Origin: Molossus alvarezi
Taxonomy: Eukaryota; Chordata; Mammalia; Chiroptera; Molossidae
Length of the DNA stretch: 64,000 nucleotides
Assembly: GCA_037176705.1 (NCBI GenBank)
Contig: CM073893.1
Coordinates: forward strand, 19,282,074 to 19,346,073
Direction: 5' to 3'
Made by a program: the position numbers and the translations under genes. The notes below the pieces were generated by a model. It was not told the DNA's origin and ran no database searches. It saw only the letters and a program-made list of their open reading frames with translations. Position 1 is the stretch's first letter. Every line of letters begins with the position of its first letter. Positions 10,624 to 22,802 of the stretch are shown here, in pieces.

Positions 10624-11487
10624 AATAGAGCTCATGTATTGGGTTTTCTGGGAGGACTCCATCCTCAGGCACTCTTTGTCCAGTGAAAGGATGAGACCCG
10701 CACATAAGTAACTACAATACAAAGAAGACAGTGAGTAGCATCCCAGGAAAAGCACAGACAGTGCTGGGGCTTCTCACAGGACTTTGAAAAGGCTCTACAG
10801 CAAGGCTGAGCAACCAGGCCAATGCTTGCCTTTCTCTGCATGATCCAGCTGGGATGCTGCACTAACCCAAGCCCAGTGGATAATTGCACAAACCAAGCCC
10901 CTGTTAGACTTTCATCTTCCAGACTTAGCTTTCGGGGACCAGCACACCTCAGATGTCTGGTGTGCAAGATAAACTAGAAAAGCGGGAAGAGTCCCTGAGC
11001 CTGGAATGAATACACACAAAATTTTTAAATGCTCTAGACGATCCTAATATATACCAATGAGTCACACTGCAAAGTATAGCTGCTTTCTTCCAGAACAGGT
11101 GCTGCTTGGACAATGGGGGTACACTTTAGGACCCCAGTTGGGTAGGAAGGCAGAATGCTAACAGATGCTGGGCTAAATTTCAATACATTTAGAACATTCT
11201 GGAGCCTCAATGTTCCTAACTTGGAAACAAATACATCGGAAACAAATCAATTTCTTTAAAACATTAGTAAATTGAAACTCTCAAAAAGATTCTCAGTTTA
11301 TGTGGTTGAGATAGATGATAGAAATTTCTAGAAGTCTTATGTTTCCCACAAATTATTCTTGCATTATTAAATACAGTATTAAAAGGGAGATGTCGGTGCT
11401 TGCCTGAAATTGTACCTCTCTTTCCCTTGATGTGTATTACTCTCAGGCATGTGCCAGAGACAGTAAAATATTTCAAATGACTTAGAT
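10624..11487. other. Unassigned
   Basis: No repeat family or exon recognised. Confidence 0.45.
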
Positions 11488-11665
11488 CAGCGGTTATTAT
11501 GTTGACCACTCATTAGAAACACCTGGGAAATATTTGGAAAAAAGAAAAGCAAGAAACTGCTATAGATGACTGGCTTATCTTTAAAAGTTAAGTTTCACTA
11601 CTTCTAGGAGTAATTTTCTAATCCCAGGATCAGGTTGAATGTGCAGCCAGAGTAGAGAACCACTG
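11488..11665. mobile_element. MER5-type hAT-Charlie MITE
   Basis: Begins CAGCGGTTATTATGTTGACC, continues CATTAGAAACACCTGGGAAATATTTGG, and ends TTGAATGTGCAGCCAGAGTAGAGAACCACTG. This is the inverted-repeat arrangement of MER5A (CAGTGGTTCTCAA ... TTGAGAACCACTG). Old; the middle is diverged. Confidence 0.75.
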
Positions 11666-12088
11666 ATTGAGACCCCAAAAGGGTAATAAACAGCTATAAA
11701 CATATGTTCTCACACACTCTTTCCCCTCATTGTGCCTCTGAGGAAGACCAATGAAATCCATATTCAAAAATTTAACCTCCTTTCCATCCACCCCAAAATA
11801 AGACCCTGAAAGGAAAAACACATTTTACATAATAAAATGACCTATCTGTGAAAAATAGGGAAGATGACATATAGCCAAAAGTGAACGCACAGTAAAGTAT
11901 AGTAGATCTCTTCAATGCAATGTTGTGCAGTAATTTAAAATTATGACTATCAAGAATTCATGGCCATGTGGAAAAATAAATATGTGTATAAATATATCCT
12001 TACTATATGAACACAATTATGGAAATCAAACTAAAGTTATACACAGAAGCACAAAAAAAAGAATGTAAAAGAAATACCCCCTCCCCCA

Positions 12089-12119
<31 letters not shown>

Positions 12120-12775
12120 TCAGTAGAGCCTATCTCATCTGTGGCTTTTGCTTCTCTCTACCTTTTTGTATTTTCCTAATATTTTTTAAACTACTACGTA
12201 TATGGTAGAAAAAATATATAGTCAAACAAAAATAATTTACTTTTCAAAAGTAATTCTTCTGACTATGTATGAAGTGATAAGCAAGGCATAATTCTCAACA
12301 ATGAATTAACAAAGCAAAGATAAAAATGCTCACCTGAGGATTCTTTCTTTCAGCTGCCTTGGCTTCTGTCTCTTCTATCTCTCTGCCTCCCTCCTCCAAG
12401 TAATTCAGCTTGCTCATTTAAAAGAAAAGTGGAAGATGTAATTATGCTTCATGAACAGTGTCAGCCAATAGTAAGAGAAAAAGGAACTTTTGGTCAACGG
12501 GTCATCCGTGCTTTGTAGAAACTTGGTATGGGTATTGGTGCTGGCTTCTTCTCAAGGAGGAGGAAGATTTCTAGTTAGGAACTACTTCTAAAAGGAAGAA
12601 ACCTAGATTAGCTCTGACTCTCTAGTGACTGTTTTTATCAGTATCTTTCACAACAGATCAAGGGGATGTGATGGGCTGGAGTCATCAGTTTTAAGTGGCT
12701 TTTAGTTCTATTAACTGGTTTTTGTTTCCATGACAACTGTAACAACATTTTAGCCTTAAATGTACAGGATTTTAG
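11666..12775. other. Unassigned, A/T-rich, with a CA microsatellite
   Basis: Contains the (AC)n run at 12089-12117. Nothing else is recognised. Confidence 0.45.
12089..12117. repeat. (AC)n microsatellite
   Basis: About 14 perfect AC units following a C-rich stretch. Confidence 0.97.
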
Positions 12776-13430
12776 ATCTGTCTGGAGCACTTCCCATCAC
12801 CTACTTGCTTTTTCAACTTACTTGCCGTCAGGAGGAGACCCTACCCATCCTGCTGGAAATGCTCTCTGGAAGGTTACCAGTGACTCCTTCATTGCTCATG
12901 TAAAAGGTTCTTTCTTCGTCTTCATCTTCCTTCCTCAAGTGGTTATATAATTAACCAATGCCACTTCCTAAAACTTTTTCTCCTTGTTTCTCTGATTCTC
13001 CTGGTTCCTTTTCTACCCTGTGGGTTGCTTCTTCTTTGCCTCTCTTTCTGATGCTTCTTCTTTCACTCCTTTTCTAAATGTGAGCTTGCCCCAAAAGTCT
13101 GTCTTCTGACTGTATTCTCTTATCTATGTCTACATTATCCACATCCATGGACAAACTTAATGTGTCCAAAACAGAGCTTTTCTCTCCTTTTCTCATTTAC
13201 CTTCCTCCATCAATAACCATCCAATCAAATGGCACCACAATGATTTACCCATTAATATGTCTATAAACCAAGAAGTCATCTTTAACTTCTCTCATTCTCC
13301 CACAACCAGCATCCAAGCCAACCAATTCCATTTGTTCTACCTGCAAAATATGCCCCAAATACAACAGTTTCTCACCTCCCCAGACCCCATTAAAATCCTC
13401 ATCATTTCTAGGGTAGAATGCAGTAACATT
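12776..13430 (+). repeat. L2 LINE, interrupted by L1
   Basis: Plus-strand L2 ORF2-region sequence: ATGTCTACATTATCCACATCCATGG, then AATGTGTCCAAAACAGAGCTTTTC, AATGGCACCACAATG, AGAAGTCATCTTTAACTTCTCTC and CCCATTAAAATCCTCATCATTTC follow the order of the L2 consensus. The element continues at 16380-16725 after an L1 insertion. The flanks GCAGTAACATTA (left) and GCAGTAGTAACAT (right) probably derive from the L1 target duplication. Confidence 0.7.
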
Positions 13431-13825
13431 AGGCAAGAAATAAAAGGCACCCAAATTGGAAAGAAAGAAGTAAAATAAGTCTGTTTGCAGATAACATACT
13501 CTTATATGTAGAAAATCCTAAAGGTTATACACAAATATGCACACACAGAACCTGTTAGAACCAACAAACAAACTCAGCAAAGTTGCAGAATACAAAATCA
13601 ACACATAAAAATCACTTGCATTTCTATACACTAACAGAAAACAATTCCAATAACATGGAGAAGAATAAAATACTTACAAATTAACTAAAGAGGTGAAAAA
13701 CTTGTACACTGACAACTACAAAACACTGTTGAAATAAAAGAAGACAGAAATAAATGAAAAAAAAATCTCATGTTTGCGGATTGGAAAACAATATTATTAA
13801 CATAGCAATACTACCTAAACCAATA

Positions 13826-14035
13826 CAGTCATCCCTCACCACTTCGCACTTCGCCTATCGCGGTTTTTTCAAATACTATATATATCTGAGAAAACCGCAA
13901 TGGAGTGAAGCCGTGAACGTTGAAGCATGAAGTGGGGAGGGACGACAGTACATAATAAAGAATCCTACTTTGCGGACATTCATTTATCACAGTGGAGTCT
14001 GGAACTGATTAACCGTGATAAATGAGGGTCGACTG
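13826..14035 (+). mobile_element. Tigger-like palindromic MITE, copy 2
   Basis: Begins CAGTCATCCCTCACC and ends GAGGGTCGACTG, near-inverse termini. Positions 13826-13948 form an imperfect palindrome (left CCACTTCGCACTTCGCC, right GAAGCATGAAGTGGGGAGGGACGAC). A tail follows, with GTGGAGTCTGGAACTGATTAACCGTGATAAATG, nearly identical to copy 1. A TA precedes the left end. It interrupts the old L1, whose sequence resumes with AGATTCAGTACAATCCC. Confidence 0.8.
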
Positions 14036-14232
14036 TCCAGATTCAGTACAATCCCCATTAAAATGCCAATGATTATTTTTCAGAAATAGAAAAATACATC
14101 CTAAAATTCATATAGAATCTAAAGGGATTCCAAAAAACCAAAATAATATTGAAAAAGAACAAAGTTGAAGGACTGATACTTCCGCATTTCAAAACTTAGG
14201 ATAAAACTACAGTAGTCAAAACAATGTAGTCT

Positions 14233-14477
14233 AGGCCCCGGCCGGTTTGGCTCAGAGGTTAGAGCGTCGGCCCATGGACCAGATTCCCGGGTTTGGTTCC
14301 CACTAAAGGCATATTCCTCGGTTGCAGTTTGTCCCCAGCCCAGGTTGGGGTTGTTTGGGTGACAACCACTCCATGTGTCTCTCTCATGTCAAAGTTTCTC
14401 TCTCTCTCCTTTCCACTCATTCCCTCCTGCTCTATCTGAAGATAAATGCAAAAATGTACTCGGGTTACGGTTAAAAA
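14233..14477 (+). mobile_element. Ves SINE (long-tail type)
   Basis: Head GGCCCCGGCCGGTTTGGCTCAGAGG, then GGGTTTGGTTCCCACTAAAGG and TTTCTCTCTCTCTCC. The 3' end CTCGGGTTACGG has decayed from TCCTCGGGTGAGG. Flanked by AACAATGTAGTCT at about 14219-14232 and again at 14479-14491. Confidence 0.92.
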
Positions 14478-14673
14478 AAACAATGTAGTCTTGTCATAAA
14501 GACAGTTATGTAGCCTAACAGAGTAGAATAGACAGCCCAGAAATAAACCTTCATGTTTATGGTCAAATGATTTTTGACAAGGGTGCTGAGACTGTTCATG
14601 GGAAAAGATAGTGTTTTCAACAAATGGTTCTGAGAAAACTGGATATCCACATGCAAAGAAATAAAGCTGGGCT

Positions 14674-14896
14674 CTTTTTTTGAAATCCTCATATGAGGGG
14701 GGGGGAGAGAGAGAAACATCGATGTGAGAGAGACACATCGTGTAGGAGGCAACCAGTCCAATTTGCCTCCTACACAACCCTGACCAGGGCCAGGGACAAA
14801 CCGCAACTGAGGCACATACTCTTGACCAGAATCGAACCCGCAACTCATCAGTCCGTCAGCTGATGCTCTAACCACTGAGCAAAAACCAGCCAGGGT
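14674..14896 (-). mobile_element. Ves SINE
   Basis: On the minus strand: head CCCTGGCTGGTTTTTGCTCAGTGG, GGGTTCGATTCTGG, TTGCGGTTTGTCCC, and a CATCGATGTTTCTCTCTC tract followed by a cytosine run (plus-strand G10 at about 14697-14706). Target duplication not resolved. It sits in the old L1. Confidence 0.85.
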
Positions 14897-15583
14897 GAAG
14901 TTGAACTCTTGACATCAAGCACAAAATTTAACTCAAAATATAAGAGCTGAAACAATAAAGAGCTAAAACTTTAGAAGAAAGTAAGGAGAACGCTTCACAG
15001 ATTTGGCAGTAATTTCTTATATATGACACCAAAAGCATAGGCTTAAAAAAAATAGACAAATTGGACTTTGTAAAAATTAAAAACTTTTGTGCTTCAAAAG
15101 ACACTACCAACAGAGTAAAAAGGCAATCCACAGAAACGGAGAAAATATTTGTAAATCACATATCTGATAAAAGATTAATATCCAGAAGACAAACACAACT
15201 CCTACAACTCAACAACAACAAAAACAAATAACCCAATATAAAAATGAGCTAAGGACTTGAATAGACATTCCTCCAACGAAAATATACAAATGGCCAATAA
15301 GCACATGAAAAGATACTTAACATCATTAATCATGAAGGAAGTGTACATCAAAACCACAATGAGACACCACTTCATATAAGGAGGGCTATTACAAAGACAA
15401 AAACAAAAAATAACAGACAATAGCAAGTGTTGTCAAGGATGTGGAAAAATTGGACCCTTGTGCATTGCTGTTAGGAATATAAAATGTTACAGCCACTATG
15501 CAAAACAGTATGGGTTCTCAAAAAATTAAAAACAGAATTACCATATATATGATCCAGCAATTCCACTTCTAAGAATATACTCC

Positions 15584-15809
15584 AGCCCTGGCCAGTTTGG
15601 CTGAGCCGTTAGAGTCCAGAGAGACCTGGGTTCAGTTCCCGCTAAGGGCACATACCTCAGCTGCAGTTTGTCCCTGGCCCTGGTTGGGTCGTGTGGGTGG
15701 CAGCCACTCTATGTGTCCCTTTCACGTCGATGTTTCTCTCTCTCTCTCCCACTCTATCTGAACAACATATATAAAAATGTCCTCGGGTGAGGATAAAAAA
15801 AAAAAAAAA
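15584..15809 (+). mobile_element. Ves SINE (long-tail type)
   Basis: Head GCCCTGGCCAGTTTGGCTGAGCCG, CTGCAGTTTGTCCCTGGCCCTGG, TTTCACGTCGATGTTTCTCTC, and 3' end TCCTCGGGTGAGGAT with an A15 tail. Target duplication AAGAATATACTCC lies on both sides, at about 15571-15583 and 15809-15820. Young-looking. Confidence 0.95.
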
Positions 15810-16379
15810 GAATATACTCCAAAGAATTGAAAGCAGGGTCTTGAAGAGGTATTTATACACCCAAGTTCATAGTAGCACTATTCACAATAGCCAAAAGGTG
15901 GAAGCAACCCACAAGTCCATTGACTGATGAATGGATAAACAAAGTGTGGAATATACATGCCATGGAATATTATTTAGCATAGAAAGGAAGAAAATTCTTA
16001 CGTATACTGCAACATGGATGATCCTTGAAGACACTTTAAGAGAAATAGGCCTATCACAAAAAGACAAACACTGCGTGATTGCACTTATATGAGGTATCTA
16101 GAGTAGTCAGATTTATGGAGACAGAAGTAGAAAGCTGGCTGGCGGGCTGCAGTGAGAGGGAAAGCAGGAATTATTGTGTAATGGGTGCAGAGTTTCAGTC
16201 TTGTGAGACGCGAACGTCCTGCAGGTGGTGACGGCTGCACAACAATGGGAATGTACTTAATGCTCCTAACTAGACACAAAAATGGTTTAAATGGTGGGTT
16301 TTATATTATGTGTATTCTACTACATTTAAAAAAGTTAAAATATTTTTAACAAAATAAATTAGAAAAGGTAAAAAAAAAA

Positions 16380-16725
16380 AAGAAAGAAAACGCAGTAGTA
16401 ACATCCTACCTAGTTGTCTTCCTGTTTCCACCGTGCTGCTCTCCCTTCAAGCTTGTAAGAAGTGAATCAGATGAAGCGTTCCCCTACTTGGAACTCTGCA
16501 AGGATTTCCCAACATTCTTAGAAAAGAAATCCGTATTCTGGTCTACAAAGGCTGAGCTGGCCAGCCCTCCTAAAGATCTGTACTACTGAATCTTCAGCAG
16601 GACTGCCCTGCTGGTCTTCCAGGCACCTGTGCTGGGGTGCCCCCGTCTCCTCAGTCAGTCCCTTATTTCATTCAGGTCTCTGCTTAAACGCTGCCACTTC
16701 AGAGAGGTTATGTTTGTGTAGACTT
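16380..16725 (+). repeat. L2 LINE, continuation after L1
   Basis: Continues the L2 of 12776-13430: GGAACTCTGCAAGGATTTCCC, TCTGGTCTACAAAGGC, GGCACCTGTGCTGGGG, and TTCATTCAGGTCTCTGCTTAAACGCTGCCACTTCAGAGAGG follow the L2 3' order. Confidence 0.65.
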
Positions 16726-17933
16726 TGTAAGGGCTTCTGGCTGGGATGTAGCCACCCCAGAAGTCTGCAGCTGCCTTTGTTCTTGTCCTGCCCTTAGCTC
16801 CCCCACGATCACCAGGAGTCCCACCCTTAGCTCCTGTGTCCTGTGGACCCTCCAACGTTCATGCCCATATCCCCACACCTGCAAACAACTGCCCTTGGTC
16901 ACCCCTAAGACATAGAGCTACACAAATGGCATGCTCTGACACGGCCGGGGCAGAGAACACACGGTATTTGGGGGCACCTGGCTGGGCAATGCTCAAGTAT
17001 CCTGAGTACACTACAGACAGCAGCGTGTGTGTGTGTGTGGGGGGGGGGGTTCTCCTAACCATGGTACCCAAGACAGTGGCTCCTTAAGCTCAAGTCTACG
17101 AGTGGTCTGCTTCATGACCCCACTCCAGCCTCCCTTTCAGGTCACACTTCTTGTTAGTGGCTTTCTTGTTCCCTTTCCGTGCTCTAGTCAAACTGAATCA
17201 TTTGTTGATCTTCAAAAATAGAAACCACTATTTTAGGACCTGAGAATAGCATGCAATAGTAAGGAATTCAGTTGTGTTTGGATAGAAACTAGCAAATGCT
17301 TCCTTGAAAATAAAAAAGGAAGACTTAGTTTATTTTGCTATTCACATAGTTTGTTTGCTAAAACTGTCACAGACCTTAACAGTCATCATTGTACTTACAA
17401 ACAAATAGAGGTTTAGGTCTACTGAGCAGCTTAATCTCTCCACACAACTAGTGTCACACCAGGCCTAGAACCCAGGGCAGGGCCTGGAGAGCCACTCACA
17501 ATCCACAATGCCTGCCCATCCTACCCAACTCCACCAGCGTCCTCTCTGGCCCAAAGGCCACAGGAAAGCCACGCTGACTCTGGACACACCCTCACCCTAA
17601 GTCTCTTTCAACCCTGGAAACCACTGATTCTAGTGCCCTGTCCCAGCCCTTTCGGCACTGATCCTGGCCTGGTGCCAAGGGCTGAAACTGTGAATCCTTC
17701 CTCATCCCAGCTGCAGCTCCCACAAGAGACAAAAATCTTGAAACTTGGGAAAGATGAAAAGTATGTCTTCCTTGACTGCTCTGGGCCGCTGTGAAAATGA
17801 AGAGGAACGAGAACCCTGGAACCATTGTGTGAATGGCCTGTAGCTCTGGCAAGGACGTGGCCAGGACGGTGCAGTGATCTGACTCTCACCACAGTACCAG
17901 GGGTCAGGGCAGGTGGCAATCTGTGTGCTGCTG
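16726..17933. other. Unassigned, with GT/G run and a faint MIR
   Basis: Contains a (GT)n(G)11 run at 17024-17049 and a possible minus-strand MIR fragment at about 17370-17480. The open frames at 17592-17991 on the minus strand overlap in three frames and look like chance. Confidence 0.45.
17024..17049. repeat. (GT)n-(G)n simple repeat
   Basis: About eight GT units run directly into eleven guanines. Confidence 0.95.
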
Positions 17934-18150
17934 CCTTTTTTTTTGACACTATTACAGATGTCCCCCATTTCCTCCCTTTACCCACCTCCACTCAGCCCCC
18001 ACCACACTGTTGTCTGTGTCCATGGCTATGCATATATGTTCTTTGGCTTATCCCTTCGCCTTCTTTCATCCAGTCCCCGTCCCCTCCGACAGATGTCAGT
18101 CTGTTCCATGCGTTCATGCCTCTTATTATTTTGTTCATCATTTGTTGCTT
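17934..18150 (-). mobile_element. L1 3' UTR fragment
   Basis: On the minus strand this reads as an L1 3' end: ACAACAGTGTGGTGGGGGC, GGGGGACATCTGTAATAGTG and an A9 tail (plus-strand T9 at about 17937-17945). The same block occurs in the L1 ending near 31480 and in the HAL1 at 32216. Only about 210 bp survives, so this is a strongly 5'-truncated insertion. Confidence 0.8.
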
Positions 18151-19187
18151 CTTTGCGGGGAAGGGACTGGGACCAAGGCTACTGCTCTGAGAACAGGTTC
18201 TTCCCAGACCTGGGGCTCTGTTTCCAATATTTGCTTAACCAAGAAGTGTGAAGAAAATCCAACCCTTCACTCCCAGAGCAACTCGTGCGTGTCAGGGTTT
18301 CAAGGAGCAGAACAAGACTCTTCAAGCATGTTAGAAAGATAAGAAGGGGAAAGCCTCCATTTTTCCTTACCTCTGAATACGTAAACCTCAGGGAGAGGAG
18401 AAATCTCTTCAAGCTTTCTTTTATTTTTACAACAGCCTGGGATTTCTAAACACTCTGTAAGCAGTAACATCACTGGAAAGTATCCCTCTTGGCATAACTT
18501 GGCCTGTTGACACGAAGAGATGAAATTGTATTTTAATCAGATTTCCCCAGATGAAAAATGAAGCCATCTGTTTAGAGTAGATAGGAAAAGGGTCAATCGA
18601 TGACTTTAAAAAGAAGATAATCCCAAGAGAGCAGAGAAATGATTGGACACATTTTCCAACCTGTTTCTCCTGGGGAACTTGAGGAAAACAGAAAATGGCA
18701 ACATGCTTCATGCATGCGGTGGTAGGAGAACTGCTCTCGAACTCTCAAGGGCCTGCAGAAGTCAGCAAAAGGTGAAAATTCTGAAGATCATGACATTTGT
18801 TCTCGGATGACAAAGTGAATTGAGGAGAATCAGGGGCAGTTTCTTGCTAATTATACTAATGTGCTAGTCACAGAGCTGTTTAGTCAGACTTTTAGAGACA
18901 TGAGCTTGACCCTAGGAGCTCTGTTTGTGTAAACACAGATCTGGAATTTTAACAAGCTCAGAACCACTGTTAAGTTGCTAGGGAATCAGAGAAAGTGCCT
19001 TATTTTCATAACGCAACATTAATCACCAAGGAAGAAGCCAGTATGAGTCATGTTTCTAGTTGGGTCATTAACAAAGGGAAAGAATAGAAGCAAAACTTGA
19101 AAACTTGTGGAATTTAGAAAGCAGCAAACTTTTTGTGCAGTAGGGCCTGTTCTGTAATAAGATCAAAGGGGGGAAAAGTTACCTAGA
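18151..19187. other. Unassigned
   Basis: No recognisable repeat or gene. Confidence 0.45.
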
Positions 19188-19722
19188 GTAGTAGGCTGAA
19201 TGGAGGCACCAAAGATATATCCACATCCTAATCCCAGAATCTATGTATTACCTTACATGACAAAAATTGTGGCAGAGTTAAGGGTCTTGAGGGTCAGAAT
19301 CTATCCTGGATTATTGAGGTGGGCCCAAAATGAAGTCACAGGTATCCTCAAAGAGTCATCAACAGATGAGAGTCAGTTTTAATTTTGAAGGAGATCTCAA
19401 AGTTTGTTCCTAGATGACTAAGTGAAGTAGAAAGAATTAGGGACAGGTTTTTTTGACAGACTTTTGACAGATCCACACAGAGAAGAAGGCCATGTGAACT
19501 GGTTAGAGAGATGAACCCACCAGCCAAGGAATATCTGACACCACTCAAAGTTGAAAAAGGCAGGAATAATTTTGCTAGAGCCTCCAGAGGTACCATGGCC
19601 CTGTCAACACTTTGATTTCGAATGTCTGGCCTCCAGAACGGAGAGAGAATGGAATTTCTGTTGCTTTAAGCCACTAGGCTTGCACTCGTTTATCATGGTA
19701 GCCCTGGGGAACTCATCTACCT
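19188..19722 (+). mobile_element. MLT1-type MaLR LTR
   Basis: Blocks in family order: AGATATATCCACATCCTAATCCC, TTACCTTACATGACAAAAATTGTGGCAGAGTTAAGGGTCTTGAGG, ATCCTGGATTATTGAGGTGGGCCC, AGAGCCTCCAGAGG, TGGCCTCCAGAACGG and TTTCTGTTGCTTTAAGCCACTAGG. An old solo LTR with about 530 bp preserved and no internal region. Confidence 0.85.
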
Positions 19723-22370
19723 TCCGCTCTAAGCAGAAGAACTTAAGTTCAGGGAGAAAGCAATTGGTTGCCATGAATCATCCAATGGGTTTAACTAATT
19801 TGCAAGGGATGTATTTTATTTTTATTAAAATAAAAATTCTCTCATTTTAATGTTTAGATTTTCAATCTCTCATGTTAAACTCTCCCTTCAAAGGAACAAC
19901 TTACTTTGCCAAGCAGTGTCGGCACTCTGGAGAGGGGCTGAGGCTGCAGTAAGTGTCAGTGGGCACTCTAGTCCAGTCCAATCAGAGCGAGGGAGGGAGG
20001 AAAAGAAGGGAAATCATGCTGTATGTTGGTCACATCACACACACACACACACACACAGCACATACACTTATCCCTTTGCAAAGTACCTTTTGAATATGTG
20101 GAGCAAATGGGTGATGAATTGTCAAATTGGAAATTCTAACAGGGGATGATTTTTCCTTGCAGAATATTACATGAGAATGAGCCAGGAGACTCCAGGGAAG
20201 GAGCAGGCCTGTTTCCGCAGGTATGACTTACACAGTCAGGTCCAGGCAGACTTCTCTGTGTGAACGTGGAGAGGCAGGCCACCGTTATCTCACACTCTTC
20301 ACTCCCCTTATAGACCTTCCCTGCTGGTCAGACTCCCCTCTCTGAGACCCCTAAGATCTCTTGCCACCCATCCTAGGCATTTTAGAGGAAACAAACATTC
20401 GTCATTGAGGATGAATTACTGCCTAAGAAAGCAGCATTCTGGAAAATAACCGCAGAATTAAAGCCTTAACAAAATGCGCAATACAGAAGAGAATCTAAAC
20501 TTAACAGTTTAGTTTCAAATCTGTAATTTCTCATTATTCCTTTCTGGTTTCTTCCAAATCCCAACAGTGCTGTCCAAAACCCTGCTTGACTGGATCTCAG
20601 GGCTCTCTCGCTGCTCTCTGTGGCTTCAGTCTTCTTCACATCTCTGCCTGAAGTAGCAGGTGGCTGATAAGCACCCAGACAGAGTCAAGAGATGGTCTGA
20701 TCTAATCTCAGCTAGTTGAGTGCTCCTGGAAAGGTACTGGGACCTTCTCCGTGGGGGAGGGGAAGGAAGGAAGATACAATTAGTGACACAAGGAATCCCT
20801 GGGCTAACTTTGTTTCTGTGCACTGACATCAATCATAGCACCATCCCCTAGAAGACTTTTTAGTGCATTCCCTTCCAGACAGTTTCTATGCTGTTGGCTC
20901 ATTTGTCGTTTCCTTTCTTTTGGCGTAAATTTGCACCTTGCCTTTTCCTCACTAACACTGTAAATCACTTTACCATATCAGTATAAATATTTTAATGATT
21001 GAATTCTGTTCATCAACTGCGATACACTGTAGTTGGGAGAATAAACTTTCATTGTTATTTTTCCCCCTGATGCATACAGCTTTTTCCAAATTTGGAATGA
21101 TAGACTGTTAGTTTCAACAACAGAATGTAAGATAGAAGTTTGTAAACATGAAGTTGAACATAGCAGATGATAGAAAAGGATTCTTGAGAAAACTGATAAA
21201 TGAGCTACCAAAAATTCCCTGGGTCAAGAAAGAATTTGAGGTCAGAGTTTAAGAACTGTCTCAGGGGGAGAAATTTCTCTATCTAGCATTGTGTCCAGGC
21301 TCAGGGCCAGAGCACCCAGGCACCCCAAGGGAGCCTCAAGCTATTTCCATCCAGTTCTGGGAAGAGTGCTACGTGACAGGAGTGTTGCTGTTACCCTGAC
21401 TGCAGACATTGCAGTGACCCTGGGATACTGTCGGATGGGACAATATCGAAATGATGAGGAGCCTACATTTCAGAGGTGCTGAGTTATTATGCATCCTTCT
21501 ATCATTAGCAATTCCAGGGATGCAAACAATAACTATAAATGGTAAACCCATTGGCCCATATTAGAGAATTTGTACTTGCAAACAGAAATGATGGGCTCCT
21601 CTTAGCACTGCTGAGCCGTTACATGACCCTCACATTCATTTGGTACCACTGTTTCCTCAGCTTATCAGGTTTCTCTCCTTCTTAACAGCCCTGAGGATGG
21701 CAGCAGCCGATGCCTCTAAAACTAGGCATGCTCACTAGAATGGGCCCAAGAAAACAGGAACACAAAATGCATCACACATTTAAATAGCTATAGCGTACAT
21801 TAAAAGCTGGAGACTTCAGAATTCCATGAAACCCAGGAAATTGCATTATTTCATCCAAGTCATTAGGGAAATCCAAAGTACCAAGCCATTTAGGAACTGC
21901 CCAGACAAGCAAATTCACTTTTCTTTCCACAGATGAGCCATAAGTCTCCTATTGATAACAGCCCAGGACACAATTAGCACTACCCTCGCCTCGGTGGGGC
22001 GGGGGAGGGGCAGTGCAGAAGGAGAGGAGCCTGGGAAAAGTCTGGGATCTGTCCTGGTGAGCGGAGTAGAGCGAGGCAGGTTTGACAAATGAGTGGGTGC
22101 TGCAGAAAAACAAGTAGATGGGCAACATATCGTGAAGACGGCATTCTGAAGTCTGAATTTCCCACACTCCAGGAATGTCAGTGTTTATAAATTCCTTCCT
22201 CTGGTGAACATAAAAAGACTCTTCTGTTTTGTACATATTAAGTAATTAAGAGCCTTGGAGAGAGAAACCCCAGGAACCTAGTGGTGTACATTAAGGAACC
22301 AGCTTTTTCCTCTCTGTGTCAAGTGGTAGAAAAGGATAAATTAGTTTCTCCTATGGGCCACAATCAGAAC
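19723..22370. other. Long unassigned stretch
   Basis: About 2.6 kb without any repeat family I can name, apart from an (AC)n run at 20037-20057. Open frames are short and unsupported. Absence of recent insertions over this length is mildly notable in so repeat-rich a window. Confidence 0.5.
20037..20057. repeat. (AC)n microsatellite
   Basis: About ten AC units. Confidence 0.95.
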
Positions 22371-22755
22371 ATCTTACCTATCTCTGCAGCCCCATTGTCT
22401 ACACTATGACTGACACATAGTAGGTGCTCATAAATGTACATGTATGGATGAAGAAGGAGTGAAACAAGCTTGCCAAGTTCAAGAAATACATCTAGGCGTC
22501 TCTCTTCCTTTATTCTTCCTTTTATCCATTTGTGCTACCATTTCATACAAACCTCTCAAGGAATTCACTTCACTGATAAGAGTAGGCCAAGTTATTTATT
22601 ACTGTTTGGCACTTAGAAGAAGCCATGTGAAGTTTTTATGTTTGATGTATGCCCTTTCTCCAACTATATTGTAAGTGTTTCTAGGTCCTCTCAGCACATA
22701 GCCTGCCATTCTAAACATAGTAGTGCCCTATAAATACTGGTCGAATTGAATTGAG
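22371..22755 (+). repeat. L2 LINE 3' ends (two fragments)
   Basis: Two L2-like termini: ACACTATGACTGACACATAGTAGGTGCTCATAAATG (about 22398-22438) and TCTCAGCACATAGCCTGCC...TAGTGCCCTATAAATACTGG (about 22688-22740). Each fits the 3' terminal block of L2 (GGCACATAGTAGGTGCTCAATAAATG). Confidence 0.6.
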
Positions 22756-22802
22756 TCAAATGTCTTTCCATGGACCTCAGATGGCTCCATTAGAGTATAT
22801 AG

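Larger units (their letters stand above)
13431..16375 (+). mobile_element. Old L1 LINE, 5'-truncated (ORF2 RT region to poly-A)
   Basis: Starts in the reverse-transcriptase part of ORF2 and runs to a 3' UTR and A-rich tail. The RT catalytic motif reads FADN rather than FADD near 13478-13500, and stops are frequent. Later blocks include GGACTTTGTAAAAATTAAAAAC, ATGGCCAATAAGCACATGAAAAG, and GGAAGCAACCCACAAGTCCATTGA. After removing four inserts (MITE 13826-14035; Ves at 14233, 14674 and 15584) the L1 is collinear. Dead; inserted in an L2. Confidence 0.9.

Noticed and set aside
14259..14843. 194-aa minus-strand open frame
   Set aside because: It runs through two Ves SINEs and the L1 segment between them, so it is a chance concatenation.
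17592..17991. Three overlapping minus-strand frames of 86-127 aa as possible exons
   Set aside because: No splice-site-bounded conserved domain is visible, and all three frames being open points to composition.
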